DNA of 64,000 bases from Candidatus Ribeiella danica (GCA_016717335.1 JADKFS010000001.1:744001-808000); one strand, 5' to 3'. Positions 52,960-61,724 are shown, counted from the first letter of the stretch. Made by a program: numbers and translations. The notes: generated by a model from the letters alone, not told the origin.

Positions 52960-55900
52960 TGCGGCCGCCAGCCTGCCCATGCACGCGATCGAGCGGATCT
53001 ACCCCTTCTACCTCGCCTGCGACAGCGATCTCCGCATTACCCAGGTCGGCGCGTCCTTGCCGCAGATCTGCCCGCAGCTCGCAATCGGCGCGCGCCTGAC
53101 CGAGCACTTTCGCATCCGACGACCGCGCGACGCGACGACGTTCGCGGCGTTGCTGCAGCAGGGAAACGCGCCGTTCACCCTGAAGGCCCGCAGCGGCGAC
53201 CTGATCTTGCAGGGCCAGCTGCTGCCATTCGTGGATAGCGATACCGTCGCATTCCTTGGCTCGCCGTGTATCGCCGGCGTCGATCAGCTCACCCATCTCG
53301 GGCTGGCGCTGGCCGATCCCGCCGCGCACGAATCCGGGGCCGATCGGCTCGTCGCCCGGATTGAAGCGCAGCAGGCCGAGCTGATCGCGCGCAACGACGC
53401 GCAGCAGGCCGCCGAGCGGCGCTACCGGGCGCTCCTCGATGCAGCTCAGCGCGACACCGCCGAGCTGGAGCTGCTCCAGTACGTCCGGGTCGCCTTGATC
53501 AGCAACGTGGACCTGGCGAGCATCCTGCGCACAGTCGTCGATGCGATTGTCGCAACCTTCGGCTACACCCTGGTGAGCCTGTACATGCGCGCCGGCGATG
53601 CGCTCGTGCTGCAGGAGCAGGTCGGCTACCAGGATATCCCCACGCGCATCGCGGTGGGTACGGGCGTGACCGGGCAGGTGGCTCTGACAGGCATACCCGT
53701 GCTGCTGGAGGATGTCGGCAATGCTCCGCACTTTCTCAGCACGCTGGAGGGCATCATCTCGGAGCTGTGTGTCCCGCTCTTCGATCAAGGCTCCTGCGTC
53801 GGGGTGCTCAACGTCGAGAGCCGCGGCGTGCCGTTGACGGACACCGACCTACGGCTGATGACCGCGCTTGTCGAGCAGATCGGCATTGCGATTGGCCGGG
53901 CGCGGCTGTACGAGGAAGCGCGGCGCGAGCGGGACTTCAACACCGCCCTGGTCGACACCGCCGGCAGCCTCGTGTGCGTGCTCGACCGCGCGGGCCGGAT
54001 CGTGCGGTTCAATCGCGCCTGCGAGCATATCAGCGGCTACCGCTTCGACGAGGTGCGCGGCCGCTGTTTCTGGGATTTCTTACTGCCGTCCGAGGATGTC
54101 GAAGCTGTGCGAAAGATGTTGGTGCAGATCGCCGCCGGCAGCGCCTCGGAAGCCCACGAGAACGCCTGGCTGACACGTGACGGGCAGCGCCACCTGATTG
54201 CCTGGTCGAACGCGGCGCTCGACAGCGCGGACGGCCAGCCCGAGTATATCATCAGCATTGGCATCGACATCACCGAGCAGCGCGCGGCCGAGGCAGCGCT
54301 GCGCGAGAGTGAGGCGACGCTGCGATCGTTCTACGACAGCACCACGTTCTTGATGGGCGTGATCGAGCTTGTGGGCGACGACATCATCCACGTCTCAATC
54401 AATCAAGCGGGCGCGCAGCGCTTTGGCCAGCGCCAGGAGGCCATGCGCAACCAGCCCTTTAGCGCGTCCGGGCTGAGCCGCGATCAGATCGCGATGTGGG
54501 TCACGCGCTGCCAGGAGAGCTTGCGCGCCGATGGCCCGGTGACCTTCGAGTATCAGCGGCAGACAAGCCTCGGCCTGCGCTGGCATGCCGCGACGGTCTG
54601 TCTCATTCCAAACCATCCCGGCGGGCGCCGGCGCTTCTCGTATGTGATCGACGATATCACCGAGCGCCGGCAGACCGAAGAGGCGCTGCGAGCCAGCGAG
54701 GCGCGCTTCTCCGGCATCATCGCCTCGGCCATGGACGCGATCATCACGATCGATGCCGACCAGCGGATCGTCCTCTTCAACGGCGCGGCCGAGCGGGTAT
54801 TCGGCTACCCCGTGGCCGCGGTGCTGGGCCAGCCGCTCGACATGCTCATCCCCGCGTCCTCGCGGGCGGTGCACCGCCAGCATGTCGCGGAGTTTTCTGC
54901 CGCGCGCTCGCCAGGCGGCGACAGCTCGGATTCGAACGACCGATCGCACCAGATCATGGGCGCGGCGGGGGCAGTGTGCGGGCGCCGCGCCGACGGCGAG
55001 GAGTTCCCGATCGAGACGTCGCTCTCGCGGATCGAGCAAGCCGGCGAGATGATCTGCACCGTCATTCTGCGCGACATCACCAGGCGCCAGCGCGCCGAGC
55101 AGGACCTGCGCGCCGCCGAGGCCCAGTACCGCACGCTGGTCGAGCAGCTGCCGGCGGTCATCTATACCGCCGACCTCGACGAGCACAGCCGCACGCGCTA
55201 CGTCAGCCCACAGATCGAGACGATCCTGGGCTTCACGCCCGCCGAGTGGCTGGCCGACCCGGAGCTGTGGCTTCGGCAGGTCCACCCGGACGACCGTGCG
55301 CTGGTGCTGGGCGATGTGGCGAGCACGCAAACGACCGGCGATTCGCACAGCGGCGAGTATCGCGCGCTCACCCGCGACGGCCGGGTCGTCTGGCTGCGCG
55401 ACACCGCCCGGGTCGTGCGCGACGACGCCGGGAACCCGCTGTTTATGCAGGGGATCACGCTCGACATCACTGTGCGCAAGCGCTTCGAGGCCGAGCTTGC
55501 GGCGGCGCGCGACCAGGCGCTGGAGGCCTCGCGGCTCAAGTCGGAGTTCCTGGCCACGGTGAGCCACGAGATTCGCACGCCGATGAACGGCGTGATTGGG
55601 ATGACCGAGCTGCTGCTCGACACCCGGCTGGACGCCGAGCAGCGCGAGTTCGCCCAGACGATCAACGACTCGGCCCAGGCGCTGCTGGCGATCATCAACG
55701 ACATCCTGGACTACTCTAAGATTGAGGCCGGCAAGCTCATCCTCGACGATTCGGCGCTGGCGGTCGCCGAGGTCGTCGACAGCATCGGCGGCATCCTCCG
55801 GCCGCGCGTGCAGGCCAAAGGGCTGGCGCTGGTCGTCGCGATCGATGCGGGCGTGCCGGAGAGGGTGTGCGGCGACGCGGGGCGGCTGCGGCAAATCTTG

Positions 55901-56692
55901 CTCAACCTGGTCGGCAACGCCGTCAAGTTCACCGAGCGCGGCAGCATCACGATCCAGGTGACGCGCGTCGACACGCGCGACGATGCTATCACGCTGCGCT
56001 TTGCGGTGACCGATAGCGGGATCGGCATCGCGGAGAAAGCACTCCAGCAGCTGTTCCAGCCATTCACGCAGGCCGACGGCTCGGTGACGCGCAAGTACGG
56101 CGGCACCGGGCTCGGCCTGGCGATCAGCAAGCGCCTGGCAGAGCTGATGGGCGGCGCGATCGGCGGTGAAAGCGTGCCCGGCCAGGGCTCGACCTTCTGG
56201 TTTACCGCCCAGTTTGATACGGCTGCTGCGGCGCCGCTCGCCGCGCAGAAGCGCGCAGTCGCCCCACCTGCCACGACGCTCGTGCCCGGCCGGGTCCTGC
56301 TCGTCGAGGACCACCCGGTCAACCAGCAGCTCGCGCTGCGGCAGCTGGCCAAGCTGGGCTATACCGCCGACATCAGCGTCAACGGGTGTGAGGCAGTGGA
56401 AGCGGTCGGGCGCGACCCCGCGCGCTACCAGCTGGTGCTCTATGGACTGCCATATGCCGGTGATGGACGGCTACGCGGCCGCCCGCGCGATCCGCGAGCT
56501 CGAGCGCGGGCGCGGGGGGCACATCCCGATCGTGGCGATGACGGCGAGCGCGCTGCAGAGCGACCGCGAGGCGTGCATTGCCGCCGGCATGGACGACTTT
56601 CTGAGCAAGCCGGTGCGCCGGGACGATCTGCGCGCAATGATCGCGCGCTGGATCGCCTCCCCAGATGTGCCGGAGCCACCGACTGGGCCTGA
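52952..56692 (+). CDS. Hybrid sensor histidine kinase, HNOBA-GAF-PAS(n)-HisKA-HATPase-REC, frameshifted
   Basis: A very long cytoplasmic kinase. Order: an HNOBA-like PAS domain (residues 10-145: YLACDSDLRITQVGASLPQI, LILQGQLLPFVDSDTVAFLG); GAF (about 170-325); about four PAS/PAC modules (325-845); HisKA with His872 in ATVSHEIRTPMNG; HATPase with VTDSGIGIAEKAL and GGTGLGLAIS; then a receiver domain starting VLLVEDHPVNQQ. At 56441 an extra T shifts the frame immediately before the phosphoacceptor (expected MDCHMPVMDG), so this frame ends in meaningless Arg-rich sequence to 56692. The rest of the gene continues in another frame to 57047. HNOBA domains are known from soluble guanylate cyclases next to heme-NO sensors; no H-NOX domain is present here. 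Confidence 0.85.
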   Translation: MSNAAASLPMHAIERIYPFYLACDSDLRITQVGASLPQICPQLAIGARLTEHFRIRRPRDATTFAALLQQGNAPFTLKARSGDLILQGQLLPFVDSDTVAFLGSPCIAGVDQLTHLGLALADPAAHESGADRLVARIEAQQAELIARNDAQQAAERRYRALLDAAQRDTAELELLQYVRVALISNVDLASILRTVVDAIVATFGYTLVSLYMRAGDALVLQEQVGYQDIPTRIAVGTGVTGQVALTGIPVLLEDVGNAPHFLSTLEGIISELCVPLFDQGSCVGVLNVESRGVPLTDTDLRLMTALVEQIGIAIGRARLYEEARRERDFNTALVDTAGSLVCVLDRAGRIVRFNRACEHISGYRFDEVRGRCFWDFLLPSEDVEAVRKMLVQIAAGSASEAHENAWLTRDGQRHLIAWSNAALDSADGQPEYIISIGIDITEQRAAEAALRESEATLRSFYDSTTFLMGVIELVGDDIIHVSINQAGAQRFGQRQEAMRNQPFSASGLSRDQIAMWVTRCQESLRADGPVTFEYQRQTSLGLRWHAATVCLIPNHPGGRRRFSYVIDDITERRQTEEALRASEARFSGIIASAMDAIITIDADQRIVLFNGAAERVFGYPVAAVLGQPLDMLIPASSRAVHRQHVAEFSAARSPGGDSSDSNDRSHQIMGAAGAVCGRRADGEEFPIETSLSRIEQAGEMICTVILRDITRRQRAEQDLRAAEAQYRTLVEQLPAVIYTADLDEHSRTRYVSPQIETILGFTPAEWLADPELWLRQVHPDDRALVLGDVASTQTTGDSHSGEYRALTRDGRVVWLRDTARVVRDDAGNPLFMQGITLDITVRKRFEAELAAARDQALEASRLKSEFLATVSHEIRTPMNGVIGMTELLLDTRLDAEQREFAQTINDSAQALLAIINDILDYSKIEAGKLILDDSALAVAEVVDSIGGILRPRVQAKGLALVVAIDAGVPERVCGDAGRLRQILLNLVGNAVKFTERGSITIQVTRVDTRDDAITLRFAVTDSGIGIAEKALQQLFQPFTQADGSVTRKYGGTGLGLAISKRLAELMGGAIGGESVPGQGSTFWFTAQFDTAAAAPLAAQKRAVAPPATTLVPGRVLLVEDHPVNQQLALRQLAKLGYTADISVNGCEAVEAVGRDPARYQLVLYGLPYAGDGRLRGRPRDPRARARARGAHPDRGDDGERAAERPRGVHCRRHGRLSEQAGAPGRSARNDRALDRLPRCAGATDWA

Positions 56693-57047
56693 GCGCTCGC
56701 CGAGCGGACTGCTCGATCCAGCCGCGCTGGCCGAGCTGCGCGCGATCGACGCGGACGAGCCGGGCTTCCTGGCCGAACTCGTGCAGACCTACCTGCACGA
56801 GTCCGCGATCCAGCTGGCGGCGCTGCACGCCGCCCGCGGCGCCGGCGATGCCGCGGCGCTGACTTACGCCGCGCACCGCCTGCGCGGCAGCAGCGCCAAC
56901 CTTGGCGCAACCCTGCTGGTCGAGCTGTGCAGCCGGCTCGAAGCTGCCAGCCGCGCCGGTGATGTGGCGGAGGGCGGCGCGCTGGTGGGGCAGGTCGAAG
57001 CTGCCTTCGCGCAGGTTCGTGGCGTCCTTTTCTCTATGGGTTCATAA
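56442..57047 (+). CDS. Out-of-frame remainder of the hybrid kinase: REC C-terminal half and HPt domain
   Basis: Resumes exactly after the extra T with MDCHMPVMDGYAAARAI, containing the phosphoacceptor Asp, then AMTASALQ and DDFLSKPVRRDDL of the receiver domain. After a short linker comes an HPt domain (LAELVQTYLHESAIQLAAL, then AAHRLRGSSANLGA with the phosphorylatable His). No ribosome site precedes it, so it is the continuation of the same gene, not an independent one. Either the shift is a sequencing/assembly error or the relay is broken (or rescued by slippage). Confidence 0.75.
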   Translation: MDCHMPVMDGYAAARAIRELERGRGGHIPIVAMTASALQSDREACIAAGMDDFLSKPVRRDDLRAMIARWIASPDVPEPPTGPERSPSGLLDPAALAELRAIDADEPGFLAELVQTYLHESAIQLAALHAARGAGDAAALTYAAHRLRGSSANLGATLLVELCSRLEAASRAGDVAEGGALVGQVEAAFAQVRGVLFSMGS

Positions 57048-57077
57048 ATGTAGTATTTCAGCCACCTTGTGAGTGTC

Positions 57078-57183
57078 ATGCCGAGCCGCGCGAGTGTCAT
57101 GCTGAGCCGCAGCGAAGCATCTCTTGAACGTCCAGTAAAGAGAGATCCTTCGCTGCGGCTGCCGCCTTCGCTCAGGATGACAC
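57078..57183. repeat. Dispersed palindrome of the GTCATGCTGAGCCGCAGCGAAG type
   Basis: GTGTCATGCTGAGC-CGCAGCGAAGCATCTCT is mirrored by AGAGAGATCCTTCGCTGCGG and CTCAGGATGACAC, with ACGTCCAGT-like sequence at the centre. Elements with this wording are widespread in many bacterial genomes as interspersed palindromes. It directly follows the end of the hybrid kinase gene. Confidence 0.6.
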
Positions 57184-57189
57184 AGACGC

Positions 57190-57345
57190 CGGGTGAGGGG
57201 GGGGGGGCGCCGCCCCCCCCCCCGGCCCCCCCCCCCCCCCCCCGGGGGGGGGGGGGGGGGGGGGCGCCCGGGGGGGGCGGGGGCCTGGCCCGCCCCCCCG
57301 CGGGCCGGGCGGGCGGGGGGGGGGGGGGGCGGGGCCCGCCCCGGC
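57190..57345. other. G/C-only homopolymer-rich tract
   Basis: About 155 bases made almost entirely of long G and C runs. This pattern is most easily explained by poor base calling in an extremely GC-rich hairpin or repeat, possibly a degraded reading of the composite repeat seen at 20.4 and 48.8 kb. Coordinates to the right may shift slightly if corrected. Confidence 0.6.
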
Positions 57346-57427
57346 CCCCAGGCGCCGATCGCCCGGGGGGCGCCAACTTTGGCTGGCGCGAGGGATGGGA
57401 GTACCGGGTGCCGTGATAGAACGGCGA

Positions 57428-59506
57428 TCACTCACCACCCGACTCCAGCATCCGCCACACCCGCAGCACCTCCGAGACGCCCCATGCCTGCGCTGCGGCG
57501 CCGCGCGGCAGGTGCGGCGGGTCGCCCTCGAGGATCTCCGACACGCTGCCGAGGCAGCCGTCGCGCAGGTGGTGCTCGAACGGCCGCAGCAGCGCCAGCG
57601 CGGCCTCCCTGTCGCCGTACACGCGGTAGTGCGCCTCGACAAACGCGCCGATCGGCCAGGTCCACACAGGGCCCTGGTGGTACACGCTGTCGCGCTGGCG
57701 CGGCGTGCCGACGAACGTGCCGCAGTAGGCCGGGTCGGCCGGGTCGAGCGAGCGCAGGCCGTAGCTGGTCAGCAGCGCCCGCCCGGTCGAGTCGACCACC
57801 CGCCGGGCCGCGTCACCGTCGAGCAGCGGGTGGGCCAGCGCCGCGGCGAAGATCTGGTTCGGCCGCAGCGTCCAGTCGTCGCCGTCTGGGGCGTCGACCA
57901 CGTCGGCCAGGTGCTCGCGGTCGGGATGCGCGAAGCGGACGCGGAACGAGTCGCGCGCCTGGTCGGCCAGCCGGTCGTAGCGAGCGGCCGCATCATCGTT
58001 GCGCCGGCGGAGGAATTCGGCCAGCGTACGCAGCAGGCTGTACCACAGCGCGTTGATCTCGACCGGCTTGCCGATCCGCGGGGTGATCACCCAGTCGCCG
58101 ATCTTGGCGTCCATCCAGGTCAGCTGCACGCCCGGCTCGCCGGCGTAGAGCAGGCCGTCGCTCGGGTCGACGTGGATGCGGTAGCGCGTGCCGGCGATGT
58201 GCCGCTCGGCGATCTCGCGCAGCACCGGCAGCAGCTCGTCCACCAGCGCGTCGTCGCCAGTGGCCTGGTGGTAGGCGCGGACGGCCTGGGCGTACCACAG
58301 CGTGGCGTCGACGGTGTTGTAGCCGGGGATCACGCCGGCGCTGTCGGGGAAGTTGTTCGGCAGCAGCCCATCGGCCACGTAGCGCGCGAAGGTGCGCAGG
58401 ATGCCGGCGGCGTCCTCGGGCCTCCCCGTAGCCAGCGTCAGCCCAGGCAGCGCGATCATCGTATCGCGGCCCCAGTCGTTGAACCAATGGTAGCCGGCGA
58501 TCACCGTCCTGCCGAACGCCGAACGCTGAGCGCTGAACGCTGAAGATTCACTCGAAGCGCCAGCTTGTTCAGCGTTTAGCGTTTTTCGTTCATCGTTTCG
58601 GTGGACGATGAACTGGTCGGCCGCGAGCACGAGCTGCTGCACGACCGGGTCGGACTCTTCAGCCTTCGCGCGGCGCAGCAGCTCGCGCTGGCGGGCTTTG
58701 GCCGCGGCGAGCGCGCGCGCCCCGTCGAGATCGGGTGCGGGCTCGGCCGAGTAGACCAGCGTCCAGCGCTCGCCCGGCGGCAGCGTGGCGGCGAACGTGC
58801 CGGGCGCGTACATGTCCGACTCGGTGTCGTCGAAGCCGCGCTCGGCCTCGACGCGGTGGAAGAAGCGCTCGAACCAGCTATCGCCCGGCGTGAAGCTTCC
58901 CCCGCTCGCCAGCAGCTGGAATGGCCGCGCGCCAACCGCCGACGCGCGGAGGGCCGCGCCGCGCGGCTGCGGCTCGACCGCGAACGCCTGGTCCGCGCGC
59001 GTGGCGAGCACGTGAAAGTCGCGGTAGGTCACCAGCGGCGTGACCTCCAGTGTCAGCTCGCGCGTGCCGCGCAGCAGCCGGTAGCTCACGTAGGTCGTGT
59101 TCGCGCCGTAGGCCATCCAGACGCGCTTTTCTAGCAAGGCATCTGCTAATGCATATGTCCACACCGGCAGCGCGCCCTCCAGCGCGAACGACTGCAGGTG
59201 CCGGTAGCCGTGCTGGTCGATCGTGCCGTCGGCGTACTCGAAGCTGAACAGCGGGTAGCGCTTGCCGTCGTAGCCGGCCCACTCGACCGCCGCGCCGACC
59301 AGCACCGTGCGCTCGACCGGAGGCGCCAGCGCGGCCACCAGCAGGCCGTGGTAGCGGCGGGTGTTCGGCCCGGCCAGCGAGCCGGAGGCGTACCCGCCCA
59401 GCCCGTTGGTCACCAGCCACTCGCGTCGCAGGCCGGCCTCAAGATCGCCGCAGACCTCGCGGCCGAACGCGACCAGCGGGCGGTCGAGGATCGATGGCGT
59501 GTCCAT
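57428..59506 (-). CDS. Glycogen debranching enzyme (amylo-alpha-1,6-glucosidase, GDE type)
   Basis: A 692-residue protein with the GDE_N domain (WLVTNGLGGYASGSLAGPNT near residue 30) and a GH133-type (alpha/alpha)6 catalytic domain (HWFNDWGRDTMIALPGLTL, then TVDATLWYAQAV and VYHQGPVWTWPIGAFVEA). It hydrolyses alpha-1,6 branches of glycogen. Residues 303-332 (NDERKTLNAEQAGASSESSA and following) are encoded by an in-frame heptad palindrome at the junction of the two domains; the family lacks such a segment. It fits with glgA and amylosucrase in storage-glucan turnover. Confidence 0.9.
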   Translation of the reverse strand: MDTPSILDRPLVAFGREVCGDLEAGLRREWLVTNGLGGYASGSLAGPNTRRYHGLLVAALAPPVERTVLVGAAVEWAGYDGKRYPLFSFEYADGTIDQHGYRHLQSFALEGALPVWTYALADALLEKRVWMAYGANTTYVSYRLLRGTRELTLEVTPLVTYRDFHVLATRADQAFAVEPQPRGAALRASAVGARPFQLLASGGSFTPGDSWFERFFHRVEAERGFDDTESDMYAPGTFAATLPPGERWTLVYSAEPAPDLDGARALAAAKARQRELLRRAKAEESDPVVQQLVLAADQFIVHRNDERKTLNAEQAGASSESSAFSAQRSAFGRTVIAGYHWFNDWGRDTMIALPGLTLATGRPEDAAGILRTFARYVADGLLPNNFPDSAGVIPGYNTVDATLWYAQAVRAYHQATGDDALVDELLPVLREIAERHIAGTRYRIHVDPSDGLLYAGEPGVQLTWMDAKIGDWVITPRIGKPVEINALWYSLLRTLAEFLRRRNDDAAARYDRLADQARDSFRVRFAHPDREHLADVVDAPDGDDWTLRPNQIFAAALAHPLLDGDAARRVVDSTGRALLTSYGLRSLDPADPAYCGTFVGTPRQRDSVYHQGPVWTWPIGAFVEAHYRVYGDREAALALLRPFEHHLRDGCLGSVSEILEGDPPHLPRGAAAQAWGVSEVLRVWRMLESGGE
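58513..58601. repeat. Heptad palindrome inserted in frame in the debranching enzyme gene
   Basis: Left arm CGAACGC, CGAACGC, TGAGCGC, TGAACGC, TGAAG (58513-58545); right arm GTTCAGC, GTTTAGC, GTTTTTC, GTTCATC, GTTTCGG (58567-58601). Unit sequence and arm sizes are close to the intergenic copy at 16424-16500. The frame stays open. Confidence 0.8.
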
Positions 59507-59808
59507 AGGTTGCCTTTCTCGCTGTATTCCCGCGCAGCCGCTGCTCGCTCAGCGTCGCACGTTCTTGACTACATTCTAGCGCAACCGACTGGCAAGCACA
59601 TCAGGGAAAGCCCAGGAGCCGCCGCAATCAAGGGGAGCCTGAGAAACGGAAGTGGAAGTCAAACAAGAAGCCCAAGCAAGAGCCTGCGGCCGAGCAGCTC
59701 AGGCTGTTCTAGACGATCTGTATCATTGCGGCCTTCGCTCTCTCGCGGGCACATCCACGTGATGTGCTAGAATAGGTGTGCTGTAATCCCATTGCCAGGG
59801 GAGAGCAT

Positions 59809-59988
59809 ATGGCCGCACGATACCTTGGAAAAATGGGCGAGAAGGCTCTTACATTCTGGTGTTCTCAGGTTGGCATTATTGCGAATAAAGCAGATGAAGA
59901 CCTGGCCGGATGGGATCACCTTGTCGAGTTCCCGCTTGCAGCTCCAAGCACACCGAACCCCGCGGAAAGTGAAGACTTGGCAAAATAA
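59809..59988 (+). pseudogene. Truncated 59-residue protein, likely remnant of a nuclease-like family
   Basis: MAARYLGKMGEKALTFWCSQ, then VGIIANKADEDLAGWDHLVE resembles the N-terminus of small PD-(D/E)XK-like proteins that normally continue to an E-x-K strand; here the chain stops before it. A ribosome site GGGGAG and an extended -10 (TGC-TAGAAT, 59765-59773) suggest it was once a normal gene. GC content is lower than the surroundings. Positions 59507-59808 otherwise show no supported gene. Confidence 0.4.
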
Positions 59989-60020
59989 ATGCTATGAGCA
60001 TAATCAAGGAGTAAGGACAT

Positions 60021-60587
60021 ATGTCGACCATCCATTTTGAGACTAAGCTGTTTGAAATCAACTCCTGGACCATTCTCAGGCTGCCTGAGAGCGCCTCCGC
60101 AAAGCTTCCGTCAAGAGGTATGACAATGGTCTCAGGGACTATCAATGGCGCTCCTTTTAAAGCCGTGCTCGAACCGGATGGGAGGTATGCACCAGGGCAA
60201 AAACCGAGCCACTGGTTTAGGCCAGACGAAAAGCTGCTTGATGACGCTTCCGCAAAGGCGGGCGATACGGTACACGTTTCGCTTGAGCCGGCCAAAGAAT
60301 GGATCGAGCCGGAAGTTCCTGAAGATGTACAAAAAGCTTTGGCAGCTTCCCCCAAAGCCGAGGCGTTATGGAACGAGATCACCCCACTTGCCCGTTGGGA
60401 TTGGATACGCTGGATACGCGCTGTCAAAACACCGGAGACCCGCCAAAAGCATATCGCAGTTGCGCTCGACAAACTCAACAAAGGAATGAGACGCCCCTGC
60501 TGTTTTAACCGCAACCTCTGTAGTGAACCCGACGTATCGCATCATTGGGTGCTTCTCGATCCGATGCAAATGACGGAGAAGCTGTAA
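60021..60587 (+). CDS. DUF1905 / YdeI-OmpD-associated family protein
   Basis: A 188-residue protein. The N-terminal half (residues 5-90, VSGTINGAPFKAVLEPDGRY region) is a DUF1905 beta-barrel, and the middle (PEDVQKALAASPKAEALWNE, then WIRAVKTPETRQKHIAVALDKL) is the YdeI/OmpD-associated helical region. The biochemical role of the family is not established. AAGGAGTAAGGAC lies before the ATG. Base composition is clearly lower in GC than the neighbours, suggesting recent acquisition together with the truncated gene upstream. Confidence 0.8.
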   Translation: MSTIHFETKLFEINSWTILRLPESASAKLPSRGMTMVSGTINGAPFKAVLEPDGRYAPGQKPSHWFRPDEKLLDDASAKAGDTVHVSLEPAKEWIEPEVPEDVQKALAASPKAEALWNEITPLARWDWIRWIRAVKTPETRQKHIAVALDKLNKGMRRPCCFNRNLCSEPDVSHHWVLLDPMQMTEKL

Positions 60588-60654
60588 TACGTTCGAACAT
60601 CGTTCGGTAGACTACCTTTCACGTACCGAAGCCGCCCCGAAAGGCGGCTTTTCC

Positions 60655-60745
60655 ATCACCCCCCTACCCCCCTCTCCCGCCGGGAGAGGGGGGATTCGTG
60701 GTGGTCTGCGGTGCGCTGCGGGGAGGGGGCAGGGGGTGGGGTCAT
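60655..60745. repeat. GC-rich palindrome cluster, shortened copy of the 51.5-kb element
   Basis: Contains CCCCCTCTCCCGCCGGGAGA (with GGGG) and GTGGTGG-CTGCGGTGCGCTG followed directly by CGGGGAGGGGGCAGGGGGTG. Compared with 51473-51580 it lacks the second arm of the 19-bp hairpin, as if deleted. It lies between convergent genes. Confidence 0.55.
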
Positions 60746-60784
60746 CTGCCGCAGCACAATGCGCAAAAAAACTACCCCCACGCC

Positions 60785-61390
60785 TTACCACACAAAGGGC
60801 ACGAGGCGCTTGGTATGCTTTTGGTACTCTGGGTACTGATCCGGGAAGAGCTTGAGCATAATCTTCTCCTCCTTGTTCATACGCCATGCGAAGGCGATGG
60901 TGGTGAAGATGAAGATGCCGACGCCGAAGATGCTGGTCATGAGCGCGGTGCCAAGCGCCGCAAGCATGAGGCCAGAGTAGATGGGATGGCGCACGTAGGC
61001 GTATGGGCCTGTCGTCACGAGCTGGTGATGCTCTTTCACCGCTGGGCGCGAGCTCCAATTACGGCCGAGATTCACGCGCGCCCAAATGGCAAAGCCGATA
61101 CCGATTACATTAAGCGCGGCGCCGATCCAGCCGAGCGCTGGAGGTGGCGTGAAGATGCCATGAGAGAAGAGCGCTGCTCCTACTGCTCCTGGTGATCTAG
61201 CGCTGCGGCCAAGGCGCACGGCGGCAAAGATGACGATCGCCGCGGCAACTAGACGCAGCACCCAGTATCGCTGCCACAGAGCGGCATAGCCTCCACCGCG
61301 TACGTCACGCTTCACAAAGAAGGCGCTTATGCCCCACACCAAAAGAAACGCCCCCCAGCTCACGAGAGTGATAGCACCGTAGATCATCAT
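60785..61390 (-). CDS. Isoprenylcysteine carboxyl methyltransferase (ICMT)-like membrane protein
   Basis: A 201-residue membrane protein with about five helices. The C-terminal block HHQLVTTGPYAYVRHPIYSG, then the later EEKIMLKLFPDQYPEYQKHT, is the SAM-binding signature of the ICMT/PEMT superfamily. Bacterial members methylate phospholipids, carotenoid precursors or unknown membrane substrates; no prenylated-protein system is expected. ATG codons at 61390 and 61387 are both possible. Confidence 0.85.
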   Translation of the reverse strand: MMIYGAITLVSWGAFLLVWGISAFFVKRDVRGGGYAALWQRYWVLRLVAAAIVIFAAVRLGRSARSPGAVGAALFSHGIFTPPPALGWIGAALNVIGIGFAIWARVNLGRNWSSRPAVKEHHQLVTTGPYAYVRHPIYSGLMLAALGTALMTSIFGVGIFIFTTIAFAWRMNKEEKIMLKLFPDQYPEYQKHTKRLVPFVW

Positions 61391-61464
61391 TGCTGTCGCA
61401 CCGGATCTCCCAACCGAAGACGGTCGCTACCTGTCGCATCCCTAGTGGCTCGCCACACTGATCC

Positions 61465-61552
61465 TGCTGGGTGGGGGTGTGGGGGCGGCGAAGCCGCCCC
61501 CACACCCCCCCTGGGGAGGTTTGGAGGGGCGAAGCCCCTCCAAACCTCCCCA
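61465..61552. repeat. Paired hairpins, related to 25105-25190
   Basis: GTGGGGGTGTGGGGGCGGC pairs with GCCGCCCCCACACCCCC, then TGGGGAGGTTTGGAGGGG pairs with CCCCTCCAAACCTCCCCA. Both hairpins have the same kind of loops (GAAG, CGAAG) and arms as 25105-25190 but in opposite order, so they form one two-hairpin element in inverse orientation. Confidence 0.6.
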
Positions 61553-61724
61553 GCAACATCACTGTGGTTGACCACTAGTTTACATCTCGAGTCAATGAGA
61601 GCAGGAGGGTAGGGTGTTTGGTCGCGCAATCTATCCGCCCAATCATCCAAACCAATCGAGTCGCACGCATTCATGCATGGAAGCACAAGGCTAGCCGCCC
61701 ACGCGCAAAGAAAGGAGACCGTCG

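Noticed and set aside
59581..59712. Lys/Glu-rich ORF tail (KRKWKSNKKPKQEP region) resembling a transposase C-terminus
   Set aside because: No transposase motif, start codon or inverted repeat is visible, and another frame is also open over the same bases.
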